Assembly: GCF_932526225.1 (NCBI RefSeq)
Contig: NC_064046.1
Coordinates: 13,065,208-13,129,207 of the forward strand
Direction of reading: 5' to 3'
From: Nematostella vectensis
Taxonomy: Eukaryota > Cnidaria > Anthozoa > Actiniaria > Edwardsiidae
Length of the DNA: 64,000 nt
The position numbers and the translations under genes were made by a program. Below, in pieces: positions 56,965-64,000 of this stretch (its first letter is position 1; each line of letters starts with the position of its first letter). A model generated the notes under the pieces. It was given only the letters and a program-made list of their open reading frames with translations. It was not told the origin of the DNA and did no database searches.

Positions 56965-57163
56965 AATGTCATATATTTGCGCTGTTTTCGAGTGTACAAA
57001 TCAATCTATCCAAAAAAGGGAAGGTTTTTCAGGGTTCTGCGGAGATTTTAACGAAAAGGCGAAAGAAACTACAGAACAACGGCGTGAAAAGCTGCAAAAT
57101 TCGTCTCCAAATGAAAAGGAGCCGAGTCGAAAATCGCAAGAGTTTCCAGTAATTAGTTTTTGA
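56965..57163 (+). pseudogene. Possible THAP zinc-finger start, frameshifted
   Basis: MSYICAVFECTNQSIQKREG has the spacing of a THAP domain N-terminus (C-x4-C); the frame then must shift to read AEILTKRRKKLQNNGVKS. The distal C-x2-H pair is not seen. THAP domains occur in host regulators and P-element-like transposases. Confidence 0.3.
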
Positions 57164-57443
57164 AAGGTATGAAAATCATCCCAATGTCGTGTTTGGTGTT
57201 GTAAGTAATTCTGAAATGTGTAATTTACGCTGTAAATATTAAAATCCCGTTTTGTCACACGTAGCCCAAGGCTGTCAATAGTTTATAAAGGAATGTATGG
57301 GGGGATTTAAGATGCTTAACTATGTTCTCGGTGTATTTAATGCACTCAAAGTTTCTTTTCGGTCAGTTGGCAGAAGTCTTGTTGAGGAACGTTTTTTATT
57401 TTTAAGCCCACCCTCCTCCTTGGTGGCAGTTTTGTCATTTACT

Positions 57444-57777
57444 GGGGGGGGGGGGGGGGGGGGGGTGAATAGGGGTATGTAAATCCCCCGATCCGCAACA
57501 TTTTCGGGGCAAATCCGTGGATCCGCAAATACTTTTAGATCCGCCTGGTTTGACAGATAAACAATAGCATTGATTAAAATTCATTTAAAATCCGAAATTC
57601 AACCGTCAAAGCAGTCAAAATCCGAAATCCGTGCCCAAATTGTCAACAGATCCGTGATCCGCCGTATTTCCAAAATCCGCCAATCCTCTGAAATAATCAT
57701 CTAAATCCATAATCCGTGAGCATTTTGGGGCCGAATCCGCCGATCCGCGAATCTATTCCCCCCCCCCCCCCCCCCCC
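57444..57777. mobile_element. MITE with poly-G/poly-C ends
   Basis: Begins with G22 then TGAATAGG and ends with CGCGAATCTATT then C20; the G-rich ends and AATAG words are inverted counterparts. The interior is made of repeated GGATCCGC/AATCCG words that recur in both orientations. Confidence 0.55.
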
Positions 57778-58323
57778 TTTACTCTATGTATGGTATCAGT
57801 TGCATGCTTACTGTCTAACAGTCACATCTCTCATTCCATATCTTAACTTACTCAACTTAGGATAGTAGGTTTGCAGTGATGATATGGTACTGCATTTACA
57901 AATGCCGATTCATGTCAATGTCCCCCCTGATAACTTTTCAGATTGGTGGTATGAAAAGATGTTTAAATAATATTTCAGTTTGAAAGGAGCTTAGAAAGGA
58001 GAAAATGCCTTGACAGGGCCTTTTGGGCCCCAAACCGTTGAAAATCCTGGCTACACCACTGAGGTTGTAGAGAAGTAGAGAGGTCTCGTATTGTTATGCC
58101 GACCTCGGCGAGCTCGTTCCTGAGAATAACTTGGTACTTTTATTAGTTGTGAGTGTCATTGTATGATTCTAGATTTTCAATGCTATGAGTTTCAAGTACA
58201 CACTGATGAAGAGGCAGTTGCCTCTGAAGTATCTTCTTTTTAGCAACTTTGTATGTTACACGAACTACCAGCCACTACTGACAACACCTCATTGCATTCT
58301 TTTACAGAATGGTGTCAGGGATG
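57778..58323. other. Intergenic, no gene seen
   Basis: Short open frames only. The region before 58080 reads like worn repeat. Confidence 0.35.
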
Positions 58324-58745
58324 TCAGGACCTCTACAGACAAACTAGGTAGATTTTACTTATCCCTGTTGTCAGGAGTGTCAGGGGTGTGAGGACCTCTA
58401 CAGACAAACTAGGTAGATTTTATTGAGCCTAGTTGTCAGGGGTGTGAGGACTTCTACAGACGAACTAGGTAGATTTTATTGAGCATAGTTGTCAGGAGTG
58501 TCATGACTTCTACAGACAAATAACTAGGTAGATTTTATTGAGCCTAGTTGTCAGGGGTGTGAGGACCTCTACAGACAAACTAGGTAGATTTTATTGAGCC
58601 TAGTTGTCAGGGGTGTGAGGACCTCTACAGACAAACTAGGTAGATTTTATTGAGCCTAGTTGTCAGGGGTGTGAGGACCTCTACAGACAAACTAGGTAGA
58701 TTTTACTCACCCCTCGTTGTCAGGAGTGTCAGCATCTCTAAAAAA
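58324..58745 (+). repeat. 56-bp minisatellite, seven copies
   Basis: GGACCTCTACAGACAAACTA followed by GGTAGATTTTATTGAGCC and TAGTTGTCAGGGGTGTGA repeats at 56-base steps (one step 65, one 59). Related words appear singly near 59070. It lies just past the stop of the exon-like frame at 58841-59043. Confidence 0.88.
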
Positions 58746-58840
58746 AACTAATTGATTTCATACAGCATTATGTGTGATATAAATATAATATAATTATGTG
58801 TGATGCCTATTTTATTAAGGCAAATTGATTACAAACTGTT

Positions 58841-59043
58841 TTAGGTTGCATAGAGTTCATGTTCATTGTATACCTCAATAATATTATCGAACCTCCAAGT
58901 GATATTCGGAATTTGATACAAGTTTCTGATAGCAAAACTATCATAGTATACTTCCTTGACGTTCTTACGGGTTTCCTGTGGTGTTAAGGGTTCCCTGTGA
59001 AAGATCGCCTCCAAAAAGCCGGTGTTCATCAACCAATCCCAAC
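58841..59043 (-). CDS. Exon-like ORF, C-terminus of an unrecognised protein
   Basis: The minus-strand frame reads INGWDWLMNTGFLEAIFHRE and later YYDSFAIRNLYQIPNITWRF, ending HELYAT and stop. Composition is protein-like (aromatic and acidic residues, no low complexity). Upstream in its direction lies the LINE at 59384, so other exons are not visible. It may be the last exon of a gene whose remainder lies to the right, or part of a transposon. Family not recognised. Confidence 0.35.
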
Positions 59044-59383
59044 CATTTATTTTAGAAAATTACTGAAATGAAGGTGTCAGGGTGTCAGGACTGACAAACA
59101 AGAAAAGGGAGAAAATCGTTTCCTAAATCTTTCATGGTATCTTTGATCGTTACTTATTATCGTCTCATCTTGTCATTCGGGCGTTCGACTTGTCATCGTA
59201 ATATCTTGCGTTTAATCTTGTTTCGTGCAGGGACGTCCCTGGTTCGTGTCATTGTGGCTTTACCTGGGACTTTTCTTTTTTTCTCAGCGGTTGTCCGGGT
59301 TGACATCGTTGCGATAATCAAAATGACTGCTTTCCAGTCATCCAGCGTGAGATTATATATTATAGAGGGATTTCATAGAGGGA

Positions 59384-60894
59384 TTTCACTTCTCTCCATC
59401 GCTGCAAAGATCTTTGCCCGACTGCTTCTCAATCGTCTCCTCAAACACCTTGAGCAAGGCCATCTCCCTGAGAGCCAATGCGGTTTCCGTGCAGGTCGAG
59501 GAACTGTTGATATGATCTTTGCTGCACGTCAGATTCAGGAGAAAAGTGTGGAACAAAATCAAGATCTCTATACCACTTTTGTAGATTTAACAAAAGCGTT
59601 CGACACTGTGAGCAGAGAGGGACTGTGGAAAATCATGGCGAAGTTCGGCTGCCCCGAGAGGTTCATAAAGATTGTTAGACAATTTCACGATGGGATGATG
59701 GCCCGTGTTCTTGATGATGGAAATACCTCTGCCCCTTTTCAAGTGTCAAATGGAGTCAAGCAAGGTTGTGTCCTTGCCCCTACACTGTTTAGTTTGATGT
59801 TCTCTGCAATGCTGACCGATGCCTTCAGGGAGACACCCCTAGGCATCCCCATCAGGTATAGGTGTGATGGAAAGCTGTTCAACCTACGACGTCTGAAGGC
59901 CGTCACTAGAGTCAAAGAGACTGTGATTCGTGACCTGCTTTTTGCTGATGACTGTGCCCTCAACGCCGTCAATGAGCATGACATGCAACAGGAAATGGAC
60001 GCTTTCTCATCCGCCTGTGACAACTTTGGCCTCACCATCAGTATCAAGAAGACTGAAGTGATGTATCAGCCCGCCCCAGGAAAACCATATCAGGAACCAA
60101 ACATCACAGTTAAGGGGCAGCGACTTCAAGATGTAGAAAACTTCACCTACCTCGGCAGCACTCTCTCCCGCAACGCCAACATCGATGCAGAAATCAACAA
60201 CCGCATCGCGAAGGCAAGCAGTGCCTTTGGGAGATTGAGGAAGTCAGTCTGGGAACGCAGAGGCATCTCACAATGCACCAAGATCAAAGTGTACAGAGCA
60301 GTCGTCTTAACAACACTTCTCTATGGCTGCGAAACTTGGACCATCTACAGAAGACATGAGAAACTTCTCCAGCAGTTCCATCTCCGCTGTCTCAGAAACA
60401 TCCTAAATATCCGCTGGCAGGATAGAATCACAAACACTGAGGTTCTGGAGAGAGCAAACCTCCCCAGCGTCATTACCACCATGCGCAAAGCTCAGACACG
60501 ATGGGCAGGACACGTCTGCCGTATGTCAGACTCCAGAATACCCAAACAGCTGTTGTACGGTGAACTAAGCCGTGGAAGCAGGAAAGTTGGAGGCCAGCGC
60601 AAACGCTATAAAGACTGCATCAAATCACATCTGAAAGACTTCAATATCGACGTTTCAACGTGGGAAACTGCAGCATCTGACAGACCGATTTGGCGTAATC
60701 TGATTCACAAAGGTGCCATCCACTCAGAAAATAAACGCTCCAACGCAGCCAAAAACAAACGCCAAAAACGCAAGGCTAGAGCTGACCAACCTACCAATAT
60801 GACCCCCTCTTACTGGTGTCCGACTTGTGGAAGGGGTTTTCTTGCACGAATTGGCCTTATAAGCCACCTGCGGATTCATCCCTCCGCCCCTTAG
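59384..60894 (+). CDS. LINE reverse transcriptase with C-terminal C2H2 zinc finger, intact frame, 5' truncated
   Basis: About 500 codons without a stop. Landmarks: GISLLSIAAKIFARLLLNRL, ESQCGFRAGRGTVDM, FVDLTKAFDTV (catalytic Asp), NGVKQGCVLAPTLFSLMF, LLFADDCALNA (FADD box), ISIKKTEVMY, LGSTLSRNANID, ALLYGCETWT-like TTLLYGCETWTIY, RWAGHVCRM, and a terminal YWCPTCGRGFLARIGLISHL with H-x3-H (C2H2 finger). The frame upstream to 59134 is unrelated, so the element begins near 59384 and lacks the endonuclease. A 13-bp direct duplication (ATAGAGGGATTTC twice) abuts the junction. The clade is probably RTE/BovB-like or a relative; this is a family-level inference. Confidence 0.85.
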
Positions 60895-60984
60895 ACATTG
60901 TTATACTGTCAGTATTGCTATGGTCATACTCGACTACGAGTTGACGAACAACATATATTCGACTGCCTATCGCAAACATTTATG

Positions 60985-61865
60985 ATTGGCTAAAAATAAC
61001 ATTCGAGACACTCGAATGGATTTTCGTGTTTTTTGAAGGAAGATAATCACCGTTTAAAAATACCCAAAAATGTTATAATGGTAAGCATTTGCTCTATAAA
61101 CGTAGTTTGTAGCTCAGATAATAGCTTAGGAAGAGAAAACCCTGAGCTTCGTACCAGATCCTACTTTTATAAACATTTTTTCGTTGAAAAAAATGCTCAA
61201 GATAGCGCTCGCGGAACGCTAAAATTGTTCATCGTAAACTAAAAAATAATGTTCTAAAAATAAACAAAAGAGAAGATAATATATCTTATGCGTTTTTGAT
61301 AAATGCCAAAGAAAACATTCCAGATAAATTCGAAACGACCGCGCAACGAAAAATTTTATCAAAGAAACAAACACAAGATCGACAGAGAGATTTGGATCCC
61401 AATCAACGACGCATGGCCGCGCACGGCCTTTTGTACAAACACGTTTCTCATTGGCTAAAAAGGTACCCATTTACACTCAAATGGGTTTCTGTGTTTCTAG
61501 AAGGAAAATCATCATCGCTTAACAATTCAAAATATGTTGTAACTGAAAAGTATTTGCTCTATAGATGTAGTTTGCCAACTAAACTAAATGCTTAGGTAGA
61601 CAAAACCCTGAGCTTTCTACCAGATCCCTCTTTTGGACACATTTTTTCGTTGAACAAATGCTCAAGATAGCGGTCGAGGAACGGTAAAATTGTTCATAGT
61701 TAACTAAAGAGAAAGTTTTAAAAATAAATAAAAGAAGGGATAGTATATCTATATATATATTTTGATAAACGCCATAGAAAATATTAAAGAAAAAATAGAA
61801 ACGACCGCGCAACGAAACATTTTTGGCAAAAAAACAAACACAAGATCGATAGGGAGACTGTATTA
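60985..61865 (+). repeat. Diverged tandem duplication, two units of about 430-460 bp
   Basis: Unit 1 (about 60985-61445) and unit 2 (about 61446-61865) share many blocks in the same order: ATTGGCTAAAAA, a small hairpin, TTTGCTCTATA..CG/TAGTTTG, AAAACCCTGAGCTT, ATGCTCAAGATAGCG, AAATTGTTCAT, and AACGACCGCGCAACGAAA. Divergence includes small indels. No conserved open frame. Confidence 0.8.
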
Positions 61866-62576
61866 CATTTTGATGGTCCATACTATGCCAAACATTCAAA
61901 TCAAACCAGATAATATGTACAAAGAATAGAGGACTTCTAATTTAAATGGTTTAATTGATTTATACGCGACCGACCGCGCGTAACATGGGGAGGGGCACCC
62001 CCCCCCCCCCCCCCCCCGAATAAGTCCCCTGTTTACTGTTTTTCAACAGCATCTTTCGTAAGATAATTTAATTATAATAATAATTTATAAAACTTTTGGA
62101 GCACTCTTCATGACGGGATGGTGAAAGCCGACAAGAAAGTAAAAGAATAGAAACTTATTATAAAAACAAAAAGTTTGATAAAAAAATAAACGTTTGATAA
62201 AGAGTTGTGTAACACAATATTGGTGCCCCCAATATTTCTAAGAGTACTACCTACTACGGCACTGTAGTTGTATCCTGCCAGAAGTTTCTGATGTGGTACA
62301 TATTATATGCACATGTATGAATGAGTTGGCTCCAAGGAGCCTTTGATTATCTCTTTACAACAAATAAAACAATGGTTATCGATGTTTTGGATATTCTTTG
62401 GAGTAATATTTATTGCTATCCATTATTTGGGAACTCTGGCGCTCATCTGTTTTGAATTTTTCGAATTCTCAGCTGAAGGTTTCTCAGCTGATCATGATTA
62501 CCCGCTAAAACAAAATGACAGTTCAATGGTATTTTATGGATTAGCCGTTTGACACCATCTTGATGTACAGACAATG
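61866..62576. other. Intergenic, one C20 run
   Basis: Includes C20 at 61998-62017 within a CGACCGCGCG context and AT-rich flanks. A 69-codon hydrophobic frame at 62343-62552 is unsupported. Confidence 0.35.
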
Positions 62577-62675
62577 GGAAAGGAATGTAGTTTGAATCTG
62601 AGCAGCCCCTACGGGCGGGGAGCGTTGTGTGACTCCGACCGCTGGGGGCTGCGAAGGAAACTACACTCTAGAATG
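62577..62675 (+). repeat. Interspersed GCAGCCCC-hairpin repeat (copy 2)
   Basis: GGAAAGGAATGTAGTTTGAA, then GCAGCCCCTACGGGCGGGGA, closing with GGGGGCTGCGAAGGA. Nearly identical in its core to the minus-strand copy at 47217-47310. Confidence 0.6.
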
Positions 62676-63399
62676 CAGAATCGAATTGCGCTCATAGCAG
62701 GGGCGTGTCTGCCTTTAAGCCAGTTAAGCCCGGACTTGACTAACTTTCTGGACAAATTTTTTTTTTAAAATCATGATGAGCCTTGTGCACTTGCCTGGCG
62801 AAACAGGGGAATGATCTAATTTGGCTCAGAATAATATGACTGGTACTGGTCGAACAAACATTCCCAAAAGCCCAAAAGAAATCGTTGTTTTGAAAATTCG
62901 GCTTCACGATCGCGATCTTTCTGGTTTGCAGGCGGCATGTTTGTTGTACATTTTGTGTTTGAATGCGAGCGTTTCGTCGCCAATGGAGCTTTTGCCTGAA
63001 CAATCCAATGATGTAGAGAAATATTCTAGTACCGATAACAAGTATAATCCGGACATACAAAGCCTAACTAAAGATGATTTACGAAGAGATGACGTTCGGC
63101 AGAACTATTTATAGAATGAATGGCACAATAGCCATATCACACATATTCCCCACATATAGTTTCCTTCGTATGTATTGCCTTATATGGGCATTGATGCCCA
63201 TATTTAGAGGAGCTGCAGTTTTCCCGCTCCCTGATCTTTAGAAAACATGGTGAAAATATGCTGATTCCTGTCATTTTGAGACTTGCGGCCAAATCTTGGT
63301 CAAATCTTTTTTCTCACTGATCTTTAAAAGCCCTTAGACCCAGGCTCCCAAGAGTTCGGCCGAGTGGGTATGAAGGACACCCAAATTTTGATATGCCAT
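62676..63399. other. Intergenic with one unassigned frame
   Basis: A 97-codon plus-strand frame at 62821-63114 (MAQNNMTGTGRTNIPKSPKE at its start) is free of low complexity but matches no family I know and has no obvious splice context. Confidence 0.3.
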
Positions 63400-63545
63400 A
63401 ATTTTAAGTTCGAAATTTTAAGTACGCCACCGATCTGACAGAGAAAGGCCTCGACGCTGAGATTGTTAGGTGGAAGTCTAAGTGGTGGCAGGCTGCACAG
63501 AAACCGTCAACCCTGCAAGACACGTTGACTGCTACCAACACAGGT
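63400..63545 (+). pseudogene. Likely hAT transposase fragment
   Basis: The plus-strand frame TDLTEKGLDAEIVRWKSKWW followed by QAAQKPSTLQDTLTATN resembles the region before the C-terminal dimerisation domain of hAT/P52rIPK-like transposases (E..RWK.KW...P.TL). It ends at an AG|GTAGC-like junction. Only this piece is visible. Confidence 0.4.
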
Positions 63546-64000
63546 AGCCCGTGCTCACGGCGAGTATAGGTTAATTACAGAGTTTTTATGAGCGTACAGA
63601 GTTTGTATGAGCGAACAAATCTCGTTGAAATAAATATGCTGATTTGAAAATAAAACGGGAACTTGACGTTTCTGCTACTCAAACCCGCCATTATTTGGCA
63701 TTTTAAGCTGTTTTAGCCGCTGCGAATTTTTCTAGTCGCCTTCTGTGACAGTGCTTACTAACCGAGGTTACACTTGAGTTGGAGCCGTGCTCTGTTGTGT
63801 CAACCTTACCGCTATTTCATATGTGTAATAGTGGTAGAAGCCTTATAAATAAATAAAATCCATAAAAATAGACAAGGTTGCAAACTCCGACAACCGCCAA
63901 ATTCCAAAGTGCTCAAAAAATCCACCGATCCTTTCAAAATCCAGACCTCGCATGGCAAAATAAAGCTCGCAGAATCAAAGCACACATATTTTTTTCCAAC
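63546..64000. other. Window end, nothing assigned
   Basis: No exon recognised. The last 150 bases contain ATCC-rich words like those in the 57444-57777 element. Confidence 0.3.

Noticed and set aside
62343-62552. Hydrophobic 69-codon frame resembling a membrane peptide
   Set aside because: AT-rich codon bias alone gives such frames; no conserved motif, splice site or neighbour supports it.

Overview
This is nuclear DNA from an invertebrate animal, most likely an anthozoan cnidarian. The style is close to a sea anemone such as Nematostella, but the species is inferred from gene content and repeat style, not proven. It is AT-rich by eye. The host genes are ancient metazoan genes with many GT-AG introns, and the spaces between and inside them are filled with small inverted-repeat transposons, LINE fragments, a Helitron relic, minisatellites and very long G or C runs. 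Nothing bacterial (operons, Shine-Dalgarno sites, CRISPR) is present.

Layout. 1-1.2 kb (+): last two exons of an unrecognised gene. 2.7-5.3 kb (-): PSME3IP1/FAM192A, five exons, complete. 5.6-9.2 kb (+): LRRC69, ten exons, complete, head-to-head with FAM192A. 10.9-18.4 kb (-): POLR2C (RNA polymerase II subunit RPB3), eleven exons, complete, with nested transposons in intron 2 and two minisatellites built from its own exon edges. 18.7-20.4 kb (+): UBE2C (E2 ubiquitin-conjugating enzyme), seven exons, head-to-head with POLR2C. 21-26.5 kb: LINE remains, a TTAA-flanked element and a 42-bp minisatellite split by a LINE insertion. 26.5-33.6 kb (-): an SLC22-type transporter, about ten coding exons. 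33.6-38.4 kb: no host gene seen; a 36-bp minisatellite and the 5' half of an L1/Tx1-like LINE. 38.5-42.3 kb and 44.4-45.9 kb (-): two related secreted-type proteins with an EGF module and an ALK/LTK-type glycine-rich domain (the first also has a signal peptide and an apple/PAN-like domain). 48.3-53.5 kb (+): a decayed Helentron whose reading frames encode, in order, a 2A-like ribosome-skipping motif, an OTU cysteine protease, a Rep remnant, a PIF1-like helicase and an AP endonuclease. 56.3-56.8 kb (-): an RPA-like OB-fold/zinc-ribbon ORF of the kind that accompanies Helentrons. 58.3-61.9 kb: a minisatellite, an exon-like ORF, a LINE with an intact reverse transcriptase frame and a diverged tandem duplication. 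62-64 kb: mostly unassigned, with a likely hAT transposase fragment.

The host genes do not form one pathway. POLR2C, UBE2C and FAM192A (a partner of the PA28-gamma proteasome activator) are housekeeping or cell-cycle genes arranged as two divergent pairs. Both pairs share a YY1-like 15-mer near the starts.

Most unusual points: (1) five minisatellites, in POLR2C and the SLC22 gene, each begin inside a real exon end (two acceptors, two donors, one stop codon) and spread outward; (2) the 2A-OTU-Rep-helicase-endonuclease Helentron; (3) more than a dozen G or C runs of 13-22 bases.
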